From: an uncultured Hoeflea sp.
GTDB lineage: Bacteria > Pseudomonadota > Alphaproteobacteria > Rhizobiales > Rhizobiaceae
Direction: 5' to 3'
Length of the DNA stretch: 64,000 bases
NCBI RefSeq assembly: GCF_947501405.1
Contig: NZ_CANMVK010000001.1
Span: 1,736,001-1,800,000, forward strand
Position 1 is the first letter of the stretch; each line of letters begins with the position of its first letter. Of the stretch, positions 35,538 to 43,869 are shown piece after piece. The position numbers were made by a program, and so were the translations under genes. Under the pieces are notes generated by a model that was given only the letters and a program-made list of their open reading frames with translations, was not told the DNA's origin and searched no databases.

Positions 35538-36443
35538 TTAGCCGATGATATTTGGCTGACTATCGGCGCCACCCCGTGCGGCGCTCAAACTCGCATGGAT
35601 TTCTTCGGCCAAGCTTTGAATGAAGGCCGGGCGTTGCGATGTGCCGCCACGCATCAGCGCGATGTCGATACCCCCGATCTCGGGCAAGTCGTCGGATGGC
35701 GGAAGGATTTCCAGATCGTGAGGGACCGAACACCGTGCGATCGCCGCGGCGGCGAGCCCGGCTCTGACCGGTGACAGCAGCCCGGCGATGCTGGGACTGG
35801 AATAAGCCACCCGATAATCCCGGCCGGCGCGCGCGCAGGCGTCAATGGTTTGGGCGCGGGCAACGCAGCCGGGTTGGAACATGGCAAGAGGCAGAGGCTC
35901 ATCAGGCGGAAAACGCGTCCCCTTGGCGGCAACCCAGACAATTGGTTCAACGCGGATGGTCTTTGATACCTTGTCGGCCGGCCGCCGCGTAACCACCGCA
36001 AGATCCAGCTTGTCCAGCGTTATGAGTTCCGAGAGTTCTTCGCTCGGCTCGCAGGTGACCTCTACGTGAATGTGCGGGAATACCCTGGCATAGCGCTCCA
36101 GGATGTCCGGCAGGAGAGTGTAGACATAGTCGTCCGGAGCCCCCAGACGAATTAACCCGGGACTGTTGGCAACAGCCATCGATTGCCAGAGCCCTTCATT
36201 GAGCTCGAGAATGTTGCGAGCATGAGACAACAGGATCTCACCGGTGCCGGTGAGACGTTTTCTCCTTCCTTTTTGTTCGAACAGCGGAGTATCGCGAAAC
36301 TGTTCTTCAAGGCGCCGCATCTGCATGCTGACTGCAGAGCGGGTGCGACCCACCCTGACCGCAGCGGAGGCGAAGCTCCCGGTTTCCGCGATTGCTACAA
36401 AAGTCTCCAGCAAGACCGGGTCAATGTTTCGAAGCGTAGCCAT
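35538..36443 (-). CDS. LysR-type transcriptional regulator
   Basis: A 301-residue LTTR. It has an N-terminal winged helix (LLETFVAIAETGSFASAAVR...RTRSAVSMQMRRLEEQ) and a C-terminal two-lobed effector domain beginning near residue 90 with LIRLGAPDDYVYTLLPDIL. The ATG is at 36443. It is divergent from a cupin-EamA operon with a palindromic region between them, the usual arrangement for an LTTR that controls its neighbour. The effector is unknown. Confidence 0.93.
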   Translation of the reverse strand: MATLRNIDPVLLETFVAIAETGSFASAAVRVGRTRSAVSMQMRRLEEQFRDTPLFEQKGRRKRLTGTGEILLSHARNILELNEGLWQSMAVANSPGLIRLGAPDDYVYTLLPDILERYARVFPHIHVEVTCEPSEELSELITLDKLDLAVVTRRPADKVSKTIRVEPIVWVAAKGTRFPPDEPLPLAMFQPGCVARAQTIDACARAGRDYRVAYSSPSIAGLLSPVRAGLAAAAIARCSVPHDLEILPPSDDLPEIGGIDIALMRGGTSQRPAFIQSLAEEIHASLSAARGGADSQPNIIG

Positions 36444-36452
36444 GCAACAGGT

Positions 36453-36493
36453 CAACAATCTTTACGTTATTGGTCAATAAAATTCGATTGTTG
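36453..36493. promoter_or_regulatory. Candidate LysR operator
   Basis: CAACAATC (36453-36460) and its perfect complement GATTGTTG (36486-36493) flank an inner palindrome ATTGGTCAAT (36469-36478). The region is AT-rich and begins ten bases from the LysR ATG, in the divergent promoter region before the cupin gene. It is a good candidate for the regulator's binding site. Confidence 0.6.
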
Positions 36494-36648
36494 GTTGAAA
36501 GTCAAGAAGTTACGCTCCCGTCCCTAGGTTAACAACTCGCACATTTTAGGGGTTGAGGTCGATCACCGGTTTGATCGCCGCAGCAGGGCGAAGTGTGCGT
36601 TTCGCTCAACCTGGACCGAAAGGAAACCAAAACAGTCAGGAGGCCAAC

Positions 36649-37158
36649 ATGCCCAACAGCTTTCCGTTCAAGCAGAACGTGTTCAAATCTTTTCCCGGCG
36701 GCGACTTCTATCGTGCGAATTCCGGGAACTTTCCCGTCCTGAAGGATCTCGCAATTCAGGCCCTGGATCTCGAACCCGGAGGGATACGCGAGCCGCATAC
36801 CCATCCGAATGCCAACCAGCTCGACTATTGCGTCAGCGGCAAGGGGCTAGTCGGCATCGTCGGGCCAGAGGGCGAGACCCACTATCTCGAACTCAATCCG
36901 GGCGACATCTCCTTTGTGCCGCAGGGACATCTGCACTGGATCGAGAACCTGGGAGACGAGCAGCTTAAGTTCCTGGTTGTTCTGTCGCACGAGACCCCGG
37001 AAACCATCGAGTTTTCAGAGATGTATTCCGGCGTACCGAACGAAACCCTGGCGAAGATGTACGGCCTCCCGGAGACCGTGTTCGCCGGCATCCCGAACCG
37101 GACCATCACGATCGGCGGCGGTGAACCCGAAAAACGATTCACCGAAGCAGCCGAGTAA
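36649..37158 (+). CDS. Cupin protein (oxalate decarboxylase/RmlC-like)
   Basis: A 169-residue single-domain cupin. It has the first cupin motif with metal-type ligands (REPHTHPNANQLDYCVSG) and the second motif (GDISFVPQGHLHWIENLG). It resembles half of a bicupin oxalate decarboxylase, but the activity is unknown. A clear AGGAGG ribosome site precedes the ATG at 36649. It is the first gene of the operon opposite the LysR gene, followed 34 bases later by an EamA transporter. Confidence 0.88.
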   Translation: MPNSFPFKQNVFKSFPGGDFYRANSGNFPVLKDLAIQALDLEPGGIREPHTHPNANQLDYCVSGKGLVGIVGPEGETHYLELNPGDISFVPQGHLHWIENLGDEQLKFLVVLSHETPETIEFSEMYSGVPNETLAKMYGLPETVFAGIPNRTITIGGGEPEKRFTEAAE

Positions 37159-37192
37159 GGTCCTTTCAACGGCAACGCCAGCGGATGATGAC

Positions 37193-38083
37193 ATGCGAAC
37201 CAGAGATGCCGTGCTGTTGACAGCGATCGTGTTCATCTGGGGGTTCAACTTTGTTGTCATCCGCTGGGGCCTGAACCATTTTCCACCGTTCCTGTTTTCA
37301 GCACTCCGGTTTTCGGTCTGTCTGGTGCCCATCGCCTTCGGCGTCAAAAAACCCGCGGTCAGCTGGCGGGTTCTGATCCTGCTTGGTTTCACTCTTGGTC
37401 TTTGCGTCTTTGGCTTTTTGTATCTGGGGATCAATGCCGGCATGGGCGCCGGCGTCGCTTCGGTCATTATGCAGGCACAGGTGTTTTTTACGCTGCTTGC
37501 GAGCTACGTAGCTCTGGGTGAGCGGCCCAGCGAAAAGAACCTGTTTTCGATAGCGCTCGCCATTGCCGGACTGGTTCTCATCTATTTTTCAAACGGCACG
37601 CACACGCCGGCAACCGGCTTCGCATTGGTCCTTCTCGGGGCTTTGAGTTGGGGCATATCCAACACCATAATCAAAATGCTTCCAACTGTGGACATGGTGG
37701 GGCTGATGGTCTGGATCAGCCTGGTTCCGCCCCTGCCGCTGCTCGTGCTGTCCTACTGGTTTGATGATCACAGCATGATCGCTGCCGGACTGACGGGCCT
37801 TGATTGGCGCGGTTGGCTTGCCGTCCTTTACACCTCGTTCCTGTCAACGCTTCTCGCCTATTCAGTCTGGGGAACCATGCTGCAGAAGTACCCTGCCGGG
37901 AAGGTGGCGCCATTCGCACTGCTGGTACCGGTGTTCGGGCTCCTGTCAGCCTGGTTGTTCCTGGGATCCGAATTCAGCCTCAGCGATCTTGTCGGACCTG
38001 CGCTCATCATGATCGCGCTGGTTCTGAATCTGATGGATTTCCCCTCAATTCGCCCTCAACAGAAAACACAGGAGGAGACGTAA
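37193..38083 (+). CDS. EamA/DMT-family transporter
   Basis: A 296-residue inner-membrane protein with ten hydrophobic segments in two EamA repeats (RDAVLLTAIVFIWGFNFVVI at the first; GFALVLLGALSWGISNTIIK at the second). This resembles the O-acetylserine/cysteine exporter (EamA) group. The substrate cannot be told. The ATG at 37193 follows the cupin stop by 34 bases and its own stop is two bases before a small gene, so it is the middle gene of a three-gene operon. Confidence 0.93.
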   Translation: MRTRDAVLLTAIVFIWGFNFVVIRWGLNHFPPFLFSALRFSVCLVPIAFGVKKPAVSWRVLILLGFTLGLCVFGFLYLGINAGMGAGVASVIMQAQVFFTLLASYVALGERPSEKNLFSIALAIAGLVLIYFSNGTHTPATGFALVLLGALSWGISNTIIKMLPTVDMVGLMVWISLVPPLPLLVLSYWFDDHSMIAAGLTGLDWRGWLAVLYTSFLSTLLAYSVWGTMLQKYPAGKVAPFALLVPVFGLLSAWLFLGSEFSLSDLVGPALIMIALVLNLMDFPSIRPQQKTQEET

Positions 38084-38085
38084 CC

Positions 38086-38256
38086 ATGACGGATAAACAC
38101 CTCTCGCAGCCATATGAACTGGAAGATCTGGCCGCATCCATAAAGGACGTGCGAGAGCGCGCCAGTTCGATGAACGAAGAGATGCTGACCTATCTGCTTG
38201 AAATGGCGCTGGAAGAAGTTCGTCTTCGATTGGAGGCTCAGACCGAACGCAACTAA
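38086..38256 (+). CDS. Small protein (56 aa), last gene of the cupin-EamA operon
   Basis: A 56-residue, mainly helical protein (DLAASIKDVRERASSMNEEM, then LTYLLEMALEEVRLRLEAQ). It has a strong GGAGGAGACG ribosome site and starts two bases after the EamA stop, so it is almost certainly translated with it. No membrane segment or cysteine. The family is unknown; a partner protein or adaptor is possible. Confidence 0.7.
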   Translation: MTDKHLSQPYELEDLAASIKDVRERASSMNEEMLTYLLEMALEEVRLRLEAQTERN

Positions 38257-38320
38257 AAATACACACCCTGTTGCTTTCGCGCTTAGGTAGGCCGATCATG
38301 CGCACCCGGTGGAGGCCACG

Positions 38321-38509
38321 ATGATCGACCGCAGATACATCTCCATGCACTTGGCGCGCATACGCAATGAGCTTCTGCGCGGCAAAAGCGCTCGCGAGAC
38401 GCTGGACGTTCTGAAAAAAATCAAGCGACGCCAGGACGATGCCGATCAATCGGAAGTGGATGCGTCAGATCCGAACTTTGAGCAAGATCGCAAACGCTCG
38501 GAACCCTGA
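38321..38509 (+). CDS. Small hypothetical protein (62 aa)
   Basis: A 62-residue basic-helical protein (MIDRRYISMHLARIRNELL...KIKRRQDDADQ) with a GGAGG-type ribosome site before the ATG at 38321. A GTG four codons upstream is an alternative. It lies 64 bases after the previous small gene. The family is unknown. Confidence 0.5.
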   Translation: MIDRRYISMHLARIRNELLRGKSARETLDVLKKIKRRQDDADQSEVDASDPNFEQDRKRSEP

Positions 38510-38636
38510 TCCGCGCCCTCACCTGCCGCGCCACTTCTCGAGCGCCGCGGGCAACGGAGTGGTCAGCCTTGTCGCGACGCGTGCGTGGCGAACTCTCCAG
38601 GCTGAGCGTCCAGAGTCGTAGCAACCGCCTTTCGAG

Positions 38637-38792
38637 TTACCGTTTCGGCGGTTGCTGCTGTTTCGAGAGCTGCAATTCACATTCATCGATACCCATCTCG
38701 GCATAATAGGCCAGCATCGGTTGGTTGGCCTCCAGCGCGAGCATCCGGATCGACTTGAACTGCTCCAGCATCGTGACGAAATATCTTTTCAT
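38637..38792 (-). CDS. Very small hypothetical protein (51 aa)
   Basis: A 51-codon frame on the minus strand from an ATG at 38792, with a strong AAGGAGAGCC ribosome site. The product begins MKRYFVTMLEQFKSIRMLAL and ends QQQPPKR, and is probably one or two helices with no membrane segment. It lies in a gap that would otherwise be empty between two small plus-strand genes. The family is unknown. Confidence 0.5.
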   Translation of the reverse strand: MKRYFVTMLEQFKSIRMLALEANQPMLAYYAEMGIDECELQLSKQQQPPKR

Positions 38793-38895
38793 GACGGCTC
38801 TCCTTTGATGCCGGCTACCCTACCAGATTGACCAATCGAAGGGTTCCCCGCATCCTCGGGGTGGACGGGGTGATTCATTAGCCATGGAGCGCCCG

Positions 38896-39114
38896 ATGAC
38901 AAAAAGAACGAAAAGACGCACGCATCTGACCACCGCCGAGAAGGCCAACTATCAGGCCGCCGCCGAACAGTTCAAACAGGATATTCAGCCGCTGTTCTGC
39001 TCACTGAAGGCCTTCGGTCACGGCTACAAATCACTGCATGCGATCATGGAAGCTATCGACAACGCCTATGGTGCGCTGGACGTGCACAAGCCGGACAAGA
39101 CGATAGGGCGCTAA
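38896..39114 (+). CDS. Small hypothetical protein (72 aa)
   Basis: A 72-residue protein with a very basic N-terminus (MTKRTKRRTHLTTAEKANYQ) and helical rest (FKQDIQPLFCSLKAFGHGY). A GGAGCG site sits five bases before the ATG at 38896; an ATG four codons upstream is possible. The family is unknown. Confidence 0.55.
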   Translation: MTKRTKRRTHLTTAEKANYQAAAEQFKQDIQPLFCSLKAFGHGYKSLHAIMEAIDNAYGALDVHKPDKTIGR

Positions 39115-39201
39115 GGCCGCCCAGCACGATCCTGATCTCTTCTTCTGCGGGAAACCCACGCCGGGTCTGACGCTTCGAGCGTCGGCTGTTGACAACCAAG
39201 G

Positions 39202-40695
39202 TCAAGAGAAAAGCTCCGCCACCTGCCCCCACGCGTCAACCGCCGCCAAAAAGTACCAAACCGCGATTAAAAGCCCCAGATTGGTCAATACCGTTCGGGC
39301 GTTGCTGACCCACATCCAGCGGCGCAGAGCGGGCAGCCGCGGCTCCGCCTTGGCACCTTTTTCGATATCGGTGCCATGATCGTCGATCAGGAAGAACAGC
39401 GTCAGCGTCAACATCCAGGACGGCAGGTAGAACCATTGCCAGGGCTGCGCCGCGAGGCTTTGCCAATCCAGCACAAAGGCCCAGCCGATCATCGGTAGAG
39501 GCGCGCCCGTATGCCGGAGGGTCTTTTGCAGGTCGAAGAGTTCGCCCGGCACGATCAGTGCAACGAGCGAACCAATCAGCAAGACCGCGGCAAGCAAAAC
39601 GCCGGTGATATTGAGCCACTTGCGGGCGTACCCCTTGGCCCAGATCAGCAGCTCCTCGCCATGGATATTCTGCCAACCCCGCCCGACCCAGAGAAGGGGG
39701 AGGTAGAACCACGCGGTGGATTTGATCGACCAGCGCCAGAGCAGGACGGGGAGATAGAAGATGGGTAAGGCAATAGGGTAAAGCAGATACCTGAACGGAT
39801 CCTGAGATGCAGCGGCTTTGATTTCGCCCAGGAACACAAGGAGGGCGGTGGCCTTGTGACCCGGAAGCAGTTCCGGGGGGGCGCGAAGATCCGAATGCCA
39901 GACAAAATGTCGCCAATTTGTGGGAATTGCTTTCAGCCCGGCAAGGGGGTGTGAAAAAGTTGCTAATGAGCGGGTCATTATGGCGCGAAGCCAGACAATC
40001 AAAAAATATCCCGCTCCCACTCCCACTCCCGGTATTGCTAGCACTTTCGCTCCCGCACCCGCTCTTTCTACCCCTGCAGCTGCCGCTAGGGCTCCTGCTA
40101 CCGCAAACGCTGTCGCTCCCGTTCCCGCTCCTGCTATCGCTAGCGCTAGCGCTACCGCTCCCGCTCCTGCTCCTGTTGCCGCTACCTCTAGCGCTCCGCC
40201 TCCGGTTACCGCATTCCGTGTCACTAACCCTCCCGCTACGGTCAAACCAAAGCTCAGGGAAACAAGACCGACAACGGCGGACCGCAAAATCAACGACAAC
40301 CCGGTAAAATCAGCCAGCCAGTTTTGTGCCGAAACCCACGCTATGCCAAAAGCCAAGGCGGCGGAAAATGTCACGAAGGTGAAGCCTTTGGCAGATCTCA
40401 GCGAAAGCTCGTTTTCGTGGGTCCAGTACGGATCAAACCACGCCACCCCTTTCTTCACCGACGCCTCCGACCTCATCAGTAGGAGCGGGGTAGCAACCAC
40501 GATCAACCAGTGATGCCAGGTCACCCCCCATTTCAGCCAGAGTAGCCAGTAGAGCGCCACGCAGATCACCGTCTCGGCCACTGCAAGCAGCGAGACGATG
40601 CCGGCGGCGCGGCTTTCTTCGGTGGAATACCAGACAAAAAGTGGCGGGGTTGGGGTGTTCAAGGGCGTCGGCTCGTTCGTGCTGGCAAGTCTCAC
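39202..40695 (-). CDS. Polytopic membrane protein with Ala-X low-complexity insert
   Basis: A 497-residue protein with about ten hydrophobic segments and charged loops. Between about residues 155 and 230 the sequence is almost entirely alternating Ala with Gly, Val, Ala, Leu or Thr. It is encoded by a (GCN-NNN) tract at about 40010-40210. The rest has no repeat and reads as a normal membrane protein, with FLIVWLRAIMTRSLATFSHPLAG right after the tract. The start used is a GTG at 40695 with a weak ribosome site. I cannot name a family. Confidence 0.72.
   Translation of the reverse strand: MRLASTNEPTPLNTPTPPLFVWYSTEESRAAGIVSLLAVAETVICVALYWLLWLKWGVTWHHWLIVVATPLLLMRSEASVKKGVAWFDPYWTHENELSLRSAKGFTFVTFSAALAFGIAWVSAQNWLADFTGLSLILRSAVVGLVSLSFGLTVAGGLVTRNAVTGGGALEVAATGAGAGAVALALAIAGAGTGATAFAVAGALAAAAGVERAGAGAKVLAIPGVGVGAGYFLIVWLRAIMTRSLATFSHPLAGLKAIPTNWRHFVWHSDLRAPPELLPGHKATALLVFLGEIKAAASQDPFRYLLYPIALPIFYLPVLLWRWSIKSTAWFYLPLLWVGRGWQNIHGEELLIWAKGYARKWLNITGVLLAAVLLIGSLVALIVPGELFDLQKTLRHTGAPLPMIGWAFVLDWQSLAAQPWQWFYLPSWMLTLTLFFLIDDHGTDIEKGAKAEPRLPALRRWMWVSNARTVLTNLGLLIAVWYFLAAVDAWGQVAELFS
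40010..40210. repeat. Degenerate hexanucleotide tract coding Ala-X repeats
   Basis: On the plus strand the tract reads as GCT-C/A-rich units (GCTCCC, GCTAGC, GCTCCT, GCTACC and relatives) repeated about 25-30 times with drift. It codes the Ala-X segment of the membrane protein on the minus strand. Such repeat tracts can expand or contract. Confidence 0.65.
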
Positions 40696-41266
40696 CCGAC
40701 GCTAGGCCAGACGTTGCACTTGTTCAACCCGAACGCGCAATACTGAGCAACCGATACTGACCTACAACTAGCAATTGGCAATCTGGCCTCCTTGCCGACC
40801 TTCGAGATCGTGCCGAGGTGCGCTGGCAAGCGGGACGGATTTCGGCCCATAGTTGATGTTCGAACAATCCGCCGCGAATGACAGATTCGAGACCTTATGC
40901 GACTTGGTCGGATTTCGCTATTCGCAGTTGCGAGATTGGAGGGCGTGACCCTGATCATTGCGGTGCACCACAAAGGTGGCCATTGGAGGCAATATTCCTG
41001 AACTCCATCGGTACATTCACGCAAGGCGGACAAACAGATTGCTCAGAGCCAAAGCCATCTTACGTCCCAAGAGACATTGAGGTGCCAACATCGAGTTTGG
41101 AGGGCATGCTTAGCCCATGTAGACCGCTAAAGGTTAAACGCCCACTTTGTACTAGCTACACCTTGGTCTACTGCAAAACTCGCCAGTTTTCGGAGGTATT
41201 TATTCAGATACACAAACTTATAATATAGCCGAGAGAGGACCACCTCAAGGAACGCGATCACCAATA
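40696..41266. other. Intergenic region before the Abi-alpha-like gene
   Basis: A 571-bp gap. Short open frames exist on both strands (for example 40878-41228 plus and 40692-41033 minus), but they lack ribosome sites and coding look. The base composition shifts from GC-rich to AT-rich toward 41200, which may mark the boundary of an acquired segment. No attachment-site duplication was found by eye. Confidence 0.45.
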
Positions 41267-42283
41267 TTACTGATTTTTATCGGCGAAAATGGATTCATTG
41301 ATATCATGTTCAAATTTCGCAAGAATTTCTTCCAGACGATCCCCCAAAAAATCTGCATATGGGGGGTAAATGGGTTTTTCAGCAACACTGCAGCATGCGA
41401 TTAATTTAAATCCAATATTATTTGTACAAAAAGCGTGTTCAATATCGATTTCTGGTAAATTATTAGATTGTAAACCTGATATGCTGCCGCTCAGTAGATC
41501 GATTTGATACTGTTGCAATTGAATCGCATGCACAACTTGTGAAACAATTAATTCCGGGGCACGACGTTCAAGTTCCGGAAATTGCTCTCTAATCAATGCC
41601 TCTGACTTGAGAGAACTAATTATACGTGGATGTAACCGTACACATCCAATTTTTGAAAGGTATTTCAAAGATTTATTTATAATACTTGAGTCTAGATTCG
41701 ATTTATCTCGAATTATAATTTCTTGATCACTAGCCCAATCACGAATCTTATCAGGAGAAAATTTTTCTTTCAATGAATCATCAATATATACTGAACTAAG
41801 CAGCAAGTGAAGGCACTGATATTCCATAAAATCTTTGGCAAATATGTACTCCAATACGCTGGCGTCGTTGGGGGATAAATTCTCGATTATTGTAAGTAAT
41901 TCTCTGTCTACTTCTTCTCGATCATTTTTCATTTGATTTGCTATTAAACCAGCCCAGAATTCTCTAAGTTTGACAGATTCAGCTTTGCTTGCACCATCGA
42001 ATAAACGATACAGTTCGCCATTTGGTAGGGCACTAGCTTGTGACGGATCGATTTTCATGGCTTTTAGCTTGTCTGAAGTGTGCTTTAGGCAATCAAGCAG
42101 GTTTCTCGTCCGCCATTCCCTGATCCTATCCCCAATAAGGCCGCCAAATATATTTCCCACTAACTGTGATGCCCCTTCAACCGTATTCCCCAATGCTGCC
42201 TCAACCACCTCTGCCACAGCTTGTTCGATTTTTTCGCCCGGCACATTGCCGACATCACTTTCGGATTTCTGTATTTTGCTCAT
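41267..42283 (-). CDS. Abi-alpha/DUF4393-like protein
   Basis: A 338-residue protein, much more AT-rich than its neighbours. After a short N-terminus there is a hydrophobic GASQLVGNIFGGLIGDRIRE segment. Then come a basic helix and the family-like core LPNGELYRLFDGASKAESVKLREFWAGLIANQM and LSPNDASVLEYIFAKDF. This pattern fits DUF4393 ('Abi-alpha'), a family with abortive-infection members, but the match is from memory and not a search. It sits between a chromosomal gene and a prophage late operon, in unusual base composition, as expected of a horizontally acquired moron or defence gene. Confidence 0.6.
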   Translation of the reverse strand: MSKIQKSESDVGNVPGEKIEQAVAEVVEAALGNTVEGASQLVGNIFGGLIGDRIREWRTRNLLDCLKHTSDKLKAMKIDPSQASALPNGELYRLFDGASKAESVKLREFWAGLIANQMKNDREEVDRELLTIIENLSPNDASVLEYIFAKDFMEYQCLHLLLSSVYIDDSLKEKFSPDKIRDWASDQEIIIRDKSNLDSSIINKSLKYLSKIGCVRLHPRIISSLKSEALIREQFPELERRAPELIVSQVVHAIQLQQYQIDLLSGSISGLQSNNLPEIDIEHAFCTNNIGFKLIACCSVAEKPIYPPYADFLGDRLEEILAKFEHDINESIFADKNQ

Positions 42284-42836
42284 GAGTTAATTTTTCCCAA
42301 TGGCGATCTATAAAACGAGATGCAAGAATAGCGCCTTTTTACAAATAGATCGACACTCTCTCCACTCCGGTTCACTTGGACCAGTCAAGCATCACGCCCC
42401 AGCGTGGACGCTTCCGGTCGCTATGTCCGTCTTGTTCTAGTTCATAGGCGGCACAGCGAATGACAACACTGGATTCTGCAGCAATTCTGCTCGCCAATGT
42501 CCGCTCACGGTAAGCTTGTTGCGGCGCACCCAGTGATCTTGGTGAACCCTTCATGCTCGGTGGGAGAAGGATGCTGCGCCTACTAACGGCAGTAATGCCC
42601 GCACACCAGACGTTGGTTTCCAGTGCAGCGATTGTCCGCTTACCGCCCAAAGCGGTCCCTATCACGGAATGGCGCTTGGTCGCTCTCTCACAGCGGGAAG
42701 CCACCAAAAACGAAAGAGCCCCGCAGTCCGAAGACCACGGGGCTCTACCAAGTTTAAACCACCAGCCGTACAAAATCGGGCGGCGGCGGGCATCCCCGCA
42801 CAATGTGGGAATTGGAGAATCAGGCGGGGTTTTGGA
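42284..42836. other. Gap holding the phage operon terminator
   Basis: A 553-bp gap between the Abi-alpha-like gene and the phage operon. It holds the terminator at 42716-42747. A minus-strand open frame (42372-42803) overlaps that terminator and has no ribosome site or family resemblance. I could not support a gene here. Confidence 0.45.
42716..42747 (-). terminator. Terminator of the phage late operon
   Basis: A 9-bp hairpin (AGAGCCCCG and its complement) is followed on the minus strand by TTTCGTTTTT. It lies 90 bases after the last phage gene and marks the left end of the late transcript. Confidence 0.75.
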
Positions 42837-43172
42837 TCACTTCAATCCGATGAGATGCAACACCTTGTCCCATAGCGCCGTGATCAGGGCGCCCAGGCTG
42901 GCGGCAATGAGGGATAGAAACAGCAGCACGCCAATGCCGCGTTCACGCCATTTCGACAGCTCGGTGACGACAGGCTCGACTTCCTTCAGGCGGGCATCCA
43001 TGACCTTGACCTCGGACTGCACAGCCTGCACCCCGCCATTCAGGTCATTGACGGCGGAATAGAGCTTTGCCCTGCCCTCTCTCGAAGACTTCTCACTGTC
43101 GGCCACTTGTTCGATAAGGGCCTCGAGCTTCCCTTCGACGCGGCCCAGCGCGCGGTGGGTATCTTCGCTCAT
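42837..43172 (-). CDS. Coiled-coil protein with C-terminal membrane segment (DUF1515-like)
   Basis: A 111-residue protein with a long coiled-coil region (ALGRVEGKLEALIEQVADSE...KVMDARLKEVEPVVTELSKW) and one C-terminal membrane helix (GIGVLLFLSLIAASLGALI). Its position in the lysis module suggests a holin-like or spanin-associated role. The ATG overlaps the stop codon of the Rz1-like gene (ATGA). DUF1515 membership is from memory. Confidence 0.75.
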   Translation of the reverse strand: MSEDTHRALGRVEGKLEALIEQVADSEKSSREGRAKLYSAVNDLNGGVQAVQSEVKVMDARLKEVEPVVTELSKWRERGIGVLLFLSLIAASLGALITALWDKVLHLIGLK

Positions 43173-43471
43173 TGCGGCCCCACCTTCGTGATCTCATCCC
43201 AATAGGCATCCAGCGCCGCGCCGCAGTCCGCAGCCAGTTGGTCGCGGTTGTCGGCGACGATCTCCCAGCGCTTCTGGGTCCATCGGGCTTTCTCGTCCAC
43301 CTTTGGCTTAACCCGCTCCATCTTGGCGATGCAGCTCGGCGGCGTGACCGGTCGTTCGATGCGCGCGCGGGCCTCGCCCGTCGTCTCGGCCGCCTGATCC
43401 AGCTTTTTGATCGCGGTTCCGCATCCCGCCAGCGCCAGTGTGACCAGCGGAGTGATCAGCGTTCGAGCCAT
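43169..43471 (-). CDS. Rz1-like outer-membrane spanin (lipoprotein)
   Basis: A 100-residue lipoprotein with a signal peptide and lipobox LALAGC, then a charged tail. Spanins link inner and outer membranes in the last step of lysis. It overlaps the end of the Rz-like gene by 16 bases in another frame. At 100 residues it is longer than lambda Rz1 and is not proline-rich. Confidence 0.78.
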   Translation of the reverse strand: MARTLITPLVTLALAGCGTAIKKLDQAAETTGEARARIERPVTPPSCIAKMERVKPKVDEKARWTQKRWEIVADNRDQLAADCGAALDAYWDEITKVGPQ

Positions 43472-43869
43472 TGCAGATCCCCTTCTGTCCAGACCGCGCC
43501 GTCATCGCCGGTGTCAGCCGCGATCAGATCCTCGAGGTCAGCCAGCGCCTCGTCTTTGGCGCGCTCGGCGGCGTGAGCGCGCACAACCGCTTCGCGGGCC
43601 GCATTATCCGCCGCGCGCCGAAACACACGCTCACGCTCGAGCTGGGCCTCGACAGCCCTCAATTTGGCACGGGCAACCAGATCGGCCGTTGCCCGGCGCA
43701 CTTCATCCGCGGCGTGGGCATGCACCCGACCCGTGGCAAGATCGCCAATGACCGGTACCGACGACAGGAAGGGAATGCGCGCGGCACCGGGCAGGCCCTC
43801 GTAATAGACCAGGAGCAGGGCCACGAGACATGCCGGCAGGCCGATGGTGCGGATGATGGCGGCAATCAT
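43456..43869 (-). CDS. Rz-like inner-membrane spanin
   Basis: A 137-residue protein with one N-terminal membrane anchor (IIRTIGLPACLVALLLVYYE) and an Ala/Arg-rich coiled-coil periplasmic part (AKLRAVEAQLERERVFRRAADNAAREAVVR). This is the classic inner-membrane spanin layout. The ATG overlaps the holin-like stop (ATGA), and its 3' end overlaps the Rz1-like lipoprotein gene. Confidence 0.78.
   Translation of the reverse strand: MIAAIIRTIGLPACLVALLLVYYEGLPGAARIPFLSSVPVIGDLATGRVHAHAADEVRRATADLVARAKLRAVEAQLERERVFRRAADNAAREAVVRAHAAERAKDEALADLEDLIAADTGDDGAVWTEGDLQWLER

Noticed and set aside
39918-40513. Two plus-strand open frames over the Ala-X tract
   Set aside because: The repeat removes stops in several frames. 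The minus-strand protein has normal membrane segments on both sides of the tract, while these frames do not.
40878-41228. Plus-strand frame in the gap before the Abi-alpha-like gene
   Set aside because: No ribosome site, no family similarity, and an amino-acid composition typical of non-coding DNA.
42372-42803. Minus-strand frame between the Abi-alpha-like gene and the phage operon
   Set aside because: It overlaps the phage terminator and has no ribosome site or recognisable protein pattern.
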